Below are positions 1 through 6,357 of a stretch of DNA of 22,794 nt, in pieces. The translations under genes were made by a program, and so were the position numbers. Every line of letters begins with the position of its first letter. Within the stretch, counting starts at the first letter, position 1. Location of the stretch: positions 1 through 22,794 of the forward strand of contig JBBSLC010000034.1 in assembly GCA_038255685.1 (NCBI GenBank). The letters are read 5' to 3'. The DNA comes from CADCSY01 sp038255685. GTDB lineage: Bacteria > Actinomycetota > Acidimicrobiia > Acidimicrobiales > CADCSY01. The notes under the pieces are model-generated. The model made no database searches. It was not told the DNA's origin and saw only the letters and a list, made by a program, of their open reading frames with translations.

Positions 1-37
1 ACGCTCGGTGGCTCCGCTAAGGTGGCCGCTCCACAGA

Positions 38-115
38 CGGGCTGTGGCGCAGCTTGGTTAGCGCGCCTGACTGGGGGTCAGGAGGTCGGAGGTTCGAATC
101 CTCTCAGCCCGACCA
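38..115 (+). tRNA. tRNA-Pro (anticodon GGG), CCA encoded
   Basis: A full cloverleaf can be drawn. The acceptor arm CGGGCTG (38-44) pairs with CAGCCCG (105-111), followed by discriminator A112 and an encoded CCA (113-115). The anticodon stem CCTGA/TCAGG (66-70/78-82) encloses loop CTGGGGG, giving anticodon GGG, and the T-loop GGTTCGAATCC is present. The 3' part of this gene is repeated at 11397-11445, so the tRNA is the likely integration target of the neighbouring island and its present 3' end may have been supplied by the element. Confidence 0.97.
65..113 (+). repeat. Left direct repeat (attL-like), inside tRNA-Pro
   Basis: These 49 bases are identical to 11397-11445 and run from just before the anticodon stem to the second base after the acceptor stem. 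Beyond them similarity continues with one indel through about 20 further bases (AAGTGCAGGTCAGAG in both) into a hairpin in each copy. A repeat that restores the tRNA 3' end is the usual product of site-specific integration by a tyrosine recombinase. Confidence 0.9.
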
Positions 116-130
116 CGAAAGTGCAGGTCA

Positions 131-155
131 GAGCCGGTGCCAGTGGCACCGGCTC
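131..155 (+). terminator. Hairpin downstream of tRNA-Pro
   Basis: A perfect 11-bp stem (GAGCCGGTGCC pairing with GGCACCGGCTC) with a 3-base loop begins 16 bases after the tRNA. There is no T-tract, as is common in GC-rich genomes. A related but different hairpin lies at the same relative position after the right repeat (11464-11487). Confidence 0.7.
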
Positions 156-737
156 TCCTGCGTACCGGGTCGAGAGCGGGAGATTCACACAAGAGGGTGA
201 TGACCAGCCACACAAGAGGCCGGGGGAAGGTCGTGGTGCCGGTGGTGCATCGCGACCCGGTGGCGGCGGGACGGCGGGGGCTGCCGCAGCTTCCGGGCTG
301 CAGGGACCCCGTTCGCTGACGTCGCTCGGCAAACGTGGCGGGGTGTGGGCGACGCCGGCGCCGGGGAGCCTCCATCGCCATGCAAAGGGCCTGATGGCGG
401 TGACACGAGCATGAGGTCGGCCGCCGAGGTCGTGCCGGGGTCGCGGGACCCGCTACGACGTCGTCTGCGTCCGGTGCAAAGAGCGGAGCCTGACCGTTAC
501 ATCGTCGGTGCTTCCAACGTCGGAGCGCAAGCTGGAACCGGTGCCGGCCTCGGCCCGCAGAACCACTGTCGCTGCGAGATCAAGTGAATCCCCCACGAGA
601 CCGACCCAGACCGGGGCTGGACCATGATCCGCCGACACCGGTCGGTGGTTGCATCGACACGGGCACTGGCTCGTGGTGTTGTCGCCGGGAGTGAGGACCG
701 GACGACATGATGACCTGAGTCCACACGACACCATTAT
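156..737. other. Gene-poor left end of the island
   Basis: No open frame here has convincing coding character. The frames overlapping the tRNA antisense strand are artefacts. The stretch contains two CACACAAGAGG direct repeats (186-196 and 209-219) and a GGGTC/GACCC inverted repeat (438-451). It may hold decayed sequence of the lost integration module, but nothing identifiable remains. Confidence 0.5.
186..219 (+). repeat. Paired CACACAAGAGG direct repeats near the left island end
   Basis: CACACAAGAGG occurs at 186-196 and 209-219, with starts 23 bases apart. Its core CACACAAG recurs in the same orientation near the right end at 11202-11209 and 11379-11386, with a variant at 11223-11233. I did not notice it elsewhere in the window. 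The layout resembles integrase arm-type sites flanking an attachment core; this role is inference. Confidence 0.4.
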
Positions 738-746
738 GGGAGCGCG

Positions 747-1475
747 ATGACAGGCGAGGCAGCGAAGAGCTCAGTGGTGGGACCGGTGAGCCGTGCGATC
801 GGTGAGCGGCCGCCCTTCGGGCCGATGGAGCGCCTCGGCCACGATGCCCTCGTCGTTGCGCAGGAAGCGACCCTCCGCAGCCCTCGACGGAGGGCGTCGT
901 TGAGCGCACGCGCCCTGTTCTGGATGATGGATGCCCTCTACGGCGAGGAGCGCAGTCTCGAGAAGTTCCGCGTGCTCGAGCTCGTTGCCAGGGTCCCCTA
1001 TCAGGCGTGGGAGAACGTCGCCTACGTGGCCGTGACACACACTGCTCGTCAGACCGGCTTCGCCCGGCGCGTGTTCGACACGGTCCGCACGGCTCGCTTC
1101 GAGCAGGACAACGAGCAGTGGCACCTCCTCATCCTCGAGGAGCTCACGACTGACCAGGCGCGACCGTGGATCCGGACGCGGCTCGTGCCCCAGGTGCTCG
1201 CCTTCTCCTACTACCAGCTGTCCTGGTTGCTGTTCGCGGTTCGACCGGCCTGGAGCTACCGGCTGAACGCCGACTTCGAGGATCACGCCGAGCACGAGTA
1301 CGCACTCCTCGTCGAGGAGAACCCTGCCTGGGAGGCGCAACGCTACGAGGGTCAGTTCACCGTGGACTTCGGTGATTTCGACAGCCTTGCCGACCTGTTC
1401 CGCCAGATCGGCTACGACGAGCGCCTCCACAAGGAGGAGAGCGAGCTGCTCATCAGCCGCTCACGTTTCGCGTAG
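747..1475 (+). CDS. Alternative-oxidase-like di-iron protein
   Basis: The 242-residue protein has the spaced ligand pattern of the alternative oxidase/plastid terminal oxidase family, which oxidises quinol and reduces oxygen to water without proton pumping. Candidate di-iron ligands are E78 (in VLELVARVP), E123 and H126 (in DNEQWH), E178 (in DFEDHAEHEY) and E225 and H228 (in DERLHKE), matching the family blocks ExVAxVP, ENExMH, LEEEAxHxY and DEAHH. The hydrophobic stretch at about 147-166 fits its interfacial membrane helix. GGGAG at 738-742 supports the ATG at 747. It stands alone at the left end of the island, facing the copper reductase gene. Family membership is inferred from motifs; the substrate could differ from ubiquinol or menaquinol. 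Confidence 0.72.
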   Translation: MTGEAAKSSVVGPVSRAIGERPPFGPMERLGHDALVVAQEATLRSPRRRASLSARALFWMMDALYGEERSLEKFRVLELVARVPYQAWENVAYVAVTHTARQTGFARRVFDTVRTARFEQDNEQWHLLILEELTTDQARPWIRTRLVPQVLAFSYYQLSWLLFAVRPAWSYRLNADFEDHAEHEYALLVEENPAWEAQRYEGQFTVDFGDFDSLADLFRQIGYDERLHKEESELLISRSRFA

Positions 1476-1564
1476 GACTGCGCGGAGCAGCTCGCGGAGC
1501 GAGGCCGCCGCCTCCGGAGAGCCCGACGCCCGGAGCATCGGCCACCACGCCGCTGCGACAGGAA

Positions 1565-1591
1565 GGGGACCGGGTCACTGACCCGGTCCCC
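1565..1591. terminator. Bidirectional terminator hairpin
   Basis: GGGGACCGGGT (1565-1575) and ACCCGGTCCCC (1581-1591) form a perfect 11-bp stem, extendable by one C-G pair in the loop. It lies between the convergent di-iron protein and copper reductase genes and probably ends both transcripts. Confidence 0.8.
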
Positions 1592-1617
1592 TTGCGCCTT
1601 GTGTTGCGGGTGGTGGT

Positions 1618-2598
1618 TCAGTGGCTGCCGGCGACCGCCTCGACGTCGCCGGCCTGGAACAGCCCGAGGGCGCCTTTGGTGACGTTGGAGAACTTGTGGG
1701 TCACGATCGGGTAGAGGCCCGCCTCGTCGAAGGTGAACTCGACGAAGCCGCCCTGAGCGGGTTGGAGGTCGAGTGCTTGGGCTCCGCCTCTGGTGGCGTC
1801 GGGCTGGAGCTGGTAGGCGCCTTCCTTGAAGGTGGTGTCGAACACCGTGCCGACGATGTGGAACGAGCTGTTCTCCGAGGGGCCGTTGTTCATGATCCAG
1901 GCCCGCACCCGCTCGCCGGGCTCGACTCGGATCGGGGCGTTCGCGTACTGGTTGACGTAGCCGTTGAACACCACGGCGTCCCAGTCGTCGTCGAGCATCT
2001 TGGTGAGGTCGCCGGGCGCAGCGTCGGGGCCGAGGTACAGCTCGTGTTGGATGAGGACCACCTCGTGGTCGACGGGGGCGAGGTCGGGCGGGTCGATGAT
2101 GATCGCTCCGTGCATGCCGTTGCCAATGTGGTGCAGGGCCGGGGCGGTCCCGCAGTGGTACATGAACGTGCCGGCGTGCTTGGCCTCGAACTGGTAGACG
2201 AGGGACTCGCCGGGGGCGATGGTCCGCATCTCGTCGTTCCAGGCCACCTTGCTGGCGTGGAGGTCGATCGAGTGCCCGATGGCGCCTTCGTTGACGAGCG
2301 TGATGTTGAAGACGTCACCGACCTTGCCTCGCAGCACCGGCCCGGGGACCTGGTCGTTGAAGGTCCACATCTCCTGGGTCACCCCGGGCGCCACCTCCAG
2401 CACGGTCTCCGTCGCTCGCAGCGTGAGGTCGTGCGTGGTCCCTCCTGGAGCCGGGGCCAACGTGGGATCGAACGGCTGCCAGTCGGGTGACGGCTCGGCT
2501 GCGAAGTCGATCGTCGCCGCCTGGCCAGCGTCGGCGGCACCCGCACCTTCGCCGGCGGCCGCCACAGGTGCGCCGGAGACCTCGATGGCGAGTGTCAT
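1618..2598 (-). CDS. NirK-type copper nitrite reductase, 5'-truncated
   Basis: The annotated 326 residues hold two cupredoxin domains. Type 1 copper ligands are H109, C149, H157 and M162; type 2 ligands are H114, H148 and H301; the NirK catalytic pair is D112 and H247. Nitrite reduction to NO is therefore plausible, although many actinobacterial homologues are only annotated as multicopper oxidases. The frame is open upstream to a TGA at 2680-2682, and the 27 extra codons encode the end of another cupredoxin domain (see 2596-2679). The gene has lost the start of a third domain and any export signal, so function is doubtful. The ATG at 2598 is simply the first ATG in the frame and corresponds to the methionine copper ligand of that lost domain. 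Confidence 0.8.
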   Translation of the reverse strand: MTLAIEVSGAPVAAAGEGAGAADAGQAATIDFAAEPSPDWQPFDPTLAPAPGGTTHDLTLRATETVLEVAPGVTQEMWTFNDQVPGPVLRGKVGDVFNITLVNEGAIGHSIDLHASKVAWNDEMRTIAPGESLVYQFEAKHAGTFMYHCGTAPALHHIGNGMHGAIIIDPPDLAPVDHEVVLIQHELYLGPDAAPGDLTKMLDDDWDAVVFNGYVNQYANAPIRVEPGERVRAWIMNNGPSENSSFHIVGTVFDTTFKEGAYQLQPDATRGGAQALDLQPAQGGFVEFTFDEAGLYPIVTHKFSNVTKGALGLFQAGDVEAVAGSH

Positions 2599-2679
2599 GC
2601 CTGCCTCACGGTGGCCGGGGACGGTGCACCACGCCTCGCCGGACTCGGTGATGACGCCGAGCTCGACCGGCTCGGTCTG
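2596..2679 (-). pseudogene. Remnant of N-terminal cupredoxin domain of the NirK-like protein
   Basis: In frame with and directly upstream of the copper reductase, 27 codons plus the shared Met encode a sequence ending AWCTVPGHREAGM. C-x4-H-x4-M is the type 1 copper motif at the end of a cupredoxin domain. A stop codon (2680-2682) precedes it and no start codon or signal peptide lies between. The full gene presumably encoded an exported three-domain protein, and the break lies near 2680. Confidence 0.7.
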
Positions 2680-2812
2680 TCAACGCATCACGAGCGACTC
2701 GGCACGAGCCCCAGAGGCCACGGAGGGCCGAACGCCTTGATCTGAGGGTCTTCCGGCAGGGGCCGTCGAGACGGACCTCGCCGTACCGTCGAAGGCCGAC
2801 ACCAGGAGGACG

Positions 2813-3241
2813 ATGGGCAAGATCGTGGTTGGCATCGACGGATCCGAGACGTCACAGCGCGCGTTGCGGTGGGCGGTCGAGGAGGCGCAAACCCGCAAGG
2901 CCACCCTGACCGTCGTCCACGCATGGACGGAACCGTCAGCCGCCACCGGCTTCGGAGCGGCCCGGATCGACCAGGCGGTGCCCCTTGGAACCGCCCGCCA
3001 GGTGCTCGAGACTGCGATCGCCGGCATCGGCGGAGCGGACCTCGCCTCTCCCCTCGAGGCCAAGCTCGTGGGGGGCGGTGCCAGCGACGTGATCCTCGAG
3101 GAGGCCGAGCGGGCGGATCTCCTCGTCGTCGGCTCCCGTGGCCGTGCCGGCTTCGCCGGCTTGCTCCTCGGTCTGGTGAGCCAGCAGGTCGTGCAGCATG
3201 CCACCTGCCCGGTCGTGGTCATCCCGACCGCCGCGCCCTGA
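2813..3241 (+). CDS. Universal stress protein, single UspA domain
   Basis: The 142 residues form one UspA domain: an N-terminal strand KIVVGIDGS with the ATP-contacting Asp, and a C-terminal nucleotide loop GSRGRAGFAGLLLG near 107-120 followed by VVVIP. The family loop is G-x2-G-x9-G-S/T; here the last position is Leu121, an unusual change that may weaken phosphate binding. AGGAGG at 2804-2809 supports the ATG. In mycobacteria many such proteins belong to the DosR dormancy regulon, and a degenerate DosR-like sequence lies at 2746-2760. It is expected to act in the cytoplasm as an ATP-linked stress effector; its partner is unknown. Confidence 0.92.
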   Translation: MGKIVVGIDGSETSQRALRWAVEEAQTRKATLTVVHAWTEPSAATGFGAARIDQAVPLGTARQVLETAIAGIGGADLASPLEAKLVGGGASDVILEEAERADLLVVGSRGRAGFAGLLLGLVSQQVVQHATCPVVVIPTAAP

Positions 3242-3283
3242 CGGGAAGCGCTGACACGACGACCGACCTCTGGCGAGCGGGAC

Positions 3284-3298
3284 GGGACCTTCGGCCCT
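3284..3298 (+). promoter_or_regulatory. DosR/DevR-like box
   Basis: GGGACCTTCGGCCCT fits the GGGnC-n4-GnCCC core of hypoxia-responsive DosR/DevR/OsdR operators. It lies 66 bases before the start codon at 3365. A 13/15-identical box sits 60 bases before the cupin start on the other strand (10731-10745). The regulator is not in this window. Confidence 0.6.
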
Positions 3299-3364
3299 GC
3301 TGGGCGCCGGGGGAGAGAGGCGATGCTGTGACCCACCCGAAGCACACGACCGACGGAGGTCGAC

Positions 3365-3724
3365 ATGGCGTTGCCCGCAGAGGTTCGCTCCCACCACACG
3401 GTCTGGCTGCGCGACGGTGAGGAGCGAGCGGTACCCGTGCGCTACGCCGTCGCCGGTGAGCACCTGGTCTGCTTTGGTGACAACGGCCTCTCGTCCATGG
3501 CAGACGGGCAGCACGTGACCGCGACCGTGCACGCCATCGCCTGCGGCCCGCCGCTCGTCACGTTCGGGGTCACCGTCCACGAGATGGCGCCCGAGCGCGT
3601 CGAGATGGCGAGCGTCGGGGAGCTCCTCGAGAACGTCATGCGCAGCGACGGCTCCGTCGAGAGCGCGGTCCGTTGGCTGGGTGCCCAGCGGAGCAGCCGA
3701 AGGATCCTCGAGCTGGTGCCATGA
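3365..3724 (+). CDS. Small protein resembling FMN-binding split-barrel proteins
   Basis: The 119-residue protein has a strand-rich first half (HTVWLRDGEERAVPVRYAV, then HLVCFGD and further strands to about residue 75) and a helical tail. The order loosely resembles pyridoxamine-phosphate-oxidase-like split barrels, but there is no decisive cofactor motif, so the function is not established. It is the first gene of a tight operon: its stop overlaps the next start as ATGA at 3721. GGAGG shortly before the ATG at 3365 supports the start. The DosR-like box 66 bases upstream suggests hypoxia or NO induction of the whole operon. Confidence 0.7.
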   Translation: MALPAEVRSHHTVWLRDGEERAVPVRYAVAGEHLVCFGDNGLSSMADGQHVTATVHAIACGPPLVTFGVTVHEMAPERVEMASVGELLENVMRSDGSVESAVRWLGAQRSSRRILELVP

Positions 3725-4044
3725 CCCTGCCGGCGGCGGACCGGTCAGCGAAGGTCGAGCTCCGAGGACTTCTGGTGGAGGTGCAGGCCGCTGCGATCTC
3801 CCGGGATCCAGCCTGCCTCAAGACCGCCGTCCAGCGCCTGCGGGCCACGCTCGAGCTCGATGTCGCAGCCGAGAGGAGTCGTCTGGGCATGGCGCTGGTC
3901 GCCGATCTCGAGGCAGGCGCGACGAAGGACAGCACACGCCCGTGCCTCATCCGGCTCGCCGAGCTGGCGCCTCTCCGACCCCATCAGGCGGCCCTTGAGC
4001 AGGGGACGTCGAGCCCGTTGGCGCTGGACCCTTCAGCCAGGTGA
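3721..4044 (+). CDS. Small predicted helical protein of unknown function
   Basis: The 107-residue protein is not recognised. It is rich in Ala, Leu and charged residues, with amphipathic stretches at about 10-50 and 50-80, so it is probably an all-helical soluble protein. It has two cysteines (in PACLK and RPCLIR). The gene overlaps the upstream stop (ATGA at 3721) and its own TGA overlaps the GTG of the next gene (GTGA at 4041), so it should be translationally coupled to both. It may serve the downstream membrane protein; that is inference from position only. Confidence 0.65.
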   Translation: MTLPAADRSAKVELRGLLVEVQAAAISRDPACLKTAVQRLRATLELDVAAERSRLGMALVADLEAGATKDSTRPCLIRLAELAPLRPHQAALEQGTSSPLALDPSAR

Positions 4045-5267
4045 GGGCAGTGGTCCGCCAGCCGATCCGGGGGCCTGTCGGCGCCGCAGGCCGGGTGGCG
4101 GCGGTCCATGGCCAGGCACGGCCGACCCTCGGCCTTGCCGTTGCCTTCAGCGTCGCCGCCGGCATCGCCGTCGCCGTCCCTCACCGGACCGGCGCATGGC
4201 TCCCGCTGCACCTGTTCCTCCTCGGCGGGCTCCTGCTCGCCGTGTCGGCGGCCACGCAGCTGTTGGCGGTCACGTGGGGGGCAGCGCCGGCGCCGCCGGC
4301 GCGGACGGTGGCTGCCCAGCGGGCACTGATCGCTTGCGGCGCCATCGGCCTGGCGTCGGCGCGCGAGCTGGGGTGGCCGACACCGGTGATGGCCGCAGCA
4401 GGTCTCGCAGTGGTGAGCGGCCTGGTCGTCCTCGGCTCCCTCCTGTGGGGCTTGCGCGCAGGGGCCGTCCAGGATCGCTTCGCCCCGGTGGTCGACCACT
4501 ACCTGGTCGCCGTCGGGTTCGGGGTGGCGGGATCGGTCGCCGGCATCTTCCTTGCCGCCGGGATCGGCCCAGTTTCTGCCGCCCGGCTTCGGACCGCCCA
4601 CCTGACCGTCAACCTGCTCGGCCTCGTCGGTGTGGTCGTCGCCGGGTCCCTGCCCTGGTTCGTGGCGACCACTGCCAAGGTGCGGGTGTCGAAGCGAGTC
4701 ACCGCACGTCGCCAACGGACCAGCCTCGCTCTGCTCGCCGTCTCGACGACGACAGCCGCGGTGGGAGGGCTCACCGACAGTCGAGTCCTGACCGGTCTGG
4801 GGTTCGCGGGGTACGCCGTTGCAATGGTCGGCGTGGTGGCCATGGTGTCGCGGCTCGGAACGAAGCAGCTTCGGTGGGCGGGGCCTCGGCTGATCCAGCT
4901 CCTCGCCGGCACCACCTGGTTGGCAGGCGCGGTGGCCGTCGCCGCCGCGCAGGGGGCGCTCAGCTCCCGGGCGGTACTGGTCCTGATCGTCGGTGGCTAC
5001 GGCCAGATCCTGGCCGGTGCCGTCGCGTACCTCGGTCCCGTCCTTCGCGGCGGCGGCCACGAGCGGCTCGCTGCCGGGTTCCGGGTGACCCGCTCCTGGC
5101 TCGGTCTCGCGGCAGCGAACGTCGCCGCGCTTGCCGCTGCTGCCTCGATGCCCGCCCTGCTGGGCGCCGCGGTGGTGGTCTGGGCGACCGACGTCTGCGC
5201 TCGCTGCCTGCTGTTGGTCCACGGCACCGTGAGGAGCACCTCTTCGGGAGCAGACCTCCACCGGTAG
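4041..5267 (+). CDS. Polytopic membrane protein, NnrS-like or haem-type candidate
   Basis: The 408-residue protein is almost entirely hydrophobic segments, about ten to twelve predicted helices. Histidines sit at helix positions: H57 (PLHLFLLGG), H153 (DHYLVAV) and H187 (AHLTVNLLGLVG). His followed by N-LLG-x-G resembles NnrS and other haem-copper-associated membrane proteins found near denitrification genes. That assignment is tentative because I see no family-defining block. It is the last gene of the 3365-5267 operon, entered through a GTGA overlap. Given the neighbours (NirK-like, hemerythrin, truncated haemoglobin), a role in NO or copper/haem handling in the membrane is possible. Confidence 0.75.
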   Translation: MRAVVRQPIRGPVGAAGRVAAVHGQARPTLGLAVAFSVAAGIAVAVPHRTGAWLPLHLFLLGGLLLAVSAATQLLAVTWGAAPAPPARTVAAQRALIACGAIGLASARELGWPTPVMAAAGLAVVSGLVVLGSLLWGLRAGAVQDRFAPVVDHYLVAVGFGVAGSVAGIFLAAGIGPVSAARLRTAHLTVNLLGLVGVVVAGSLPWFVATTAKVRVSKRVTARRQRTSLALLAVSTTTAAVGGLTDSRVLTGLGFAGYAVAMVGVVAMVSRLGTKQLRWAGPRLIQLLAGTTWLAGAVAVAAAQGALSSRAVLVLIVGGYGQILAGAVAYLGPVLRGGGHERLAAGFRVTRSWLGLAAANVAALAAAASMPALLGAAVVVWATDVCARCLLLVHGTVRSTSSGADLHR

Positions 5268-5363
5268 ACCGGCGCCGACCACGGACGAGAATGGGGGCTG
5301 GGAGCCGTATCCCGCTCGCGAGGAGCTGTGGCAACTGCGACCAGGCGCGCCGCCAGGCGCCGG

Positions 5364-5369
5364 TAGGAT
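5364..5369 (+). promoter_or_regulatory. Candidate -10 element before the hemerythrin gene
   Basis: TAGGAT fits the actinobacterial TAnnnT -10 pattern. It lies 24 bases before the GTG start at 5394, leaving room for a short leader with GGAGG at 5382-5386. No convincing -35 was found. Confidence 0.35.
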
Positions 5370-5393
5370 CGGAACAGCATTGGAGGACCTGGC

Positions 5394-5828
5394 GTGTGCG
5401 ACTACTGCGGCTGCCGGTCACGAAACCTGCTGTCGGAGCTGGGCCACGACCATGACCGCATCCGCACTGTGGCAGCGGCAGCCATGGCGGCGGTCGCCTC
5501 TGGTGACGTCGCTGTCGCCACCGAGGCGGTGGCCAAGCTGACGACGATGCTCGAGGCCCACTCCGCCCTCGAGGAGGGCGGTCTGTACCCGGAGCTGAGC
5601 GCCGAGGGGGTCGACGTGGTCCCCATGGTGGACGACCACGCCGTCATCGACGACGCCGTGGCCGCCGCCGGCAGGGGAGACACCGGAGCCTGGGAGGCTC
5701 TGCCCACGGCCTTGGACCGACTGGTCCACCACATCACCGCTGAGGAGTACGACCTCTTCCCGGCCGCCCACCAGATCCTCTCCGACCCCGCTTGGGACCG
5801 CATCGAGGCCCACCGGCTCGCTCACTGA
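5394..5828 (+). CDS. Hemerythrin-like HHE-domain protein
   Basis: The 144-residue protein has a four-helix hemerythrin pattern. Candidate iron ligands are H18/H20 (GHDHDRI), H56 and E60 (EAHSALEE), H82 (DDHAVID) and H112/H113 with E117 (HHITAEEYDLFP). Such proteins bind a di-iron centre and sense or carry O2 or NO, or repair damaged iron centres. The N-terminus MCDYCGCR adds three closely spaced cysteines, a feature I associate with actinobacterial members, which may bind another metal or be redox-active. The GTG start is supported by GGAGG at 5382-5386. It has its own candidate promoter and is not overlapped by the preceding operon. Confidence 0.85.
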   Translation: MCDYCGCRSRNLLSELGHDHDRIRTVAAAAMAAVASGDVAVATEAVAKLTTMLEAHSALEEGGLYPELSAEGVDVVPMVDDHAVIDDAVAAAGRGDTGAWEALPTALDRLVHHITAEEYDLFPAAHQILSDPAWDRIEAHRLAH

Positions 5829-5976
5829 CCACCTGGCTGCCCGGCTCGCAATGTCGGCCGGGGACGGACGGCAGGTTCCGAAGTCCCACCATGGTCATCG
5901 TGGTAGCGAGCGAGCACGTTCTTGGCAATGAGGATCTTGTGGACCTCGTCGGGACGTGCCGTGCGACGCTGGCGCC

Positions 5977-6327
5977 ATGAACCTCGTCAAGCTCGCCGAC
6001 GGTCCCGCCTACGACGACACCCGGGTGGTGGCCGAACCGTTCCTGGAGGGCTCGCAATCGAACGTCCGGGTGATCAAGCTCAGCCCGGGGCAGGTGCTCC
6101 CGCCGCACACGCACGGGGCGTCGGATCTGATGATCTACGCCGTCGAGGGTGAAGGGGTGCTCGAGGTCGACGGCGCCACCGTCGCCTTCGCAGCAGAGTC
6201 GCTCGCCTTCTACCGCGGCGACGAGGAGCTGCGAGTGTCCAACGAGGGCGACACTGGCCTCACCCTGCTGGCCTTCCTCTCGCCACCGTTCCCTCCCCGC
6301 TCCACCCCTGACGGGACCGATCAGTAG
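5977..6327 (+). CDS. Cupin-domain protein, incomplete metal site
   Basis: The 116-residue single-domain cupin has motif 1 GQVLPPHTHGASD with H44, H46 and D50 in the place of the usual Glu, followed by EGEGVLEVDG. The second motif normally supplies another His, but the corresponding stretch (AFYRGDEELRV) has none, so a full three-His site is unlikely. ATG 5977 was chosen because the domain begins there; a GTG at 5956 would add seven residues and neither has a clear ribosome site. It lies 30 bases upstream of the NuoF-like gene and is probably cotranscribed. It may be a sensor or accessory binding protein rather than an enzyme. Confidence 0.8.
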   Translation: MNLVKLADGPAYDDTRVVAEPFLEGSQSNVRVIKLSPGQVLPPHTHGASDLMIYAVEGEGVLEVDGATVAFAAESLAFYRGDEELRVSNEGDTGLTLLAFLSPPFPPRSTPDGTDQ

Positions 6328-6357
6328 GCCCGACGCTTCCCGGATAGGAGGGGGTTC

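Noticed and set aside
58..381. Minus-strand frames over the tRNA encoding phrases such as RIRTSDLLTPSQ and RGFEPPTS, and a similar one at 11186-11605
   Set aside because: These are translations of the antisense strand of a tRNA gene, a well-known source of spurious proteins in databases.
438..451. GGGTC-GCGG-GACCC inverted repeat fitting the DosR-like core pattern
   Set aside because: It lies about 295 bases from the nearest start codon in a gene-poor stretch and matches the two good boxes poorly.
3860..5455. Long plus-strand frame of 531 codons in another reading frame
   Set aside because: It is an Arg/Pro/Gly-rich shadow of the overlapping operon genes, a typical artefact of high-GC coding DNA.
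5874..5887. Minus-strand GGGACTTCGGAACC, half-similar to a DosR box, 89 bases upstream of the cupin at 5977
   Set aside because: Only the first half-site fits; the second half is wrong and the spacing differs from the two convincing boxes.
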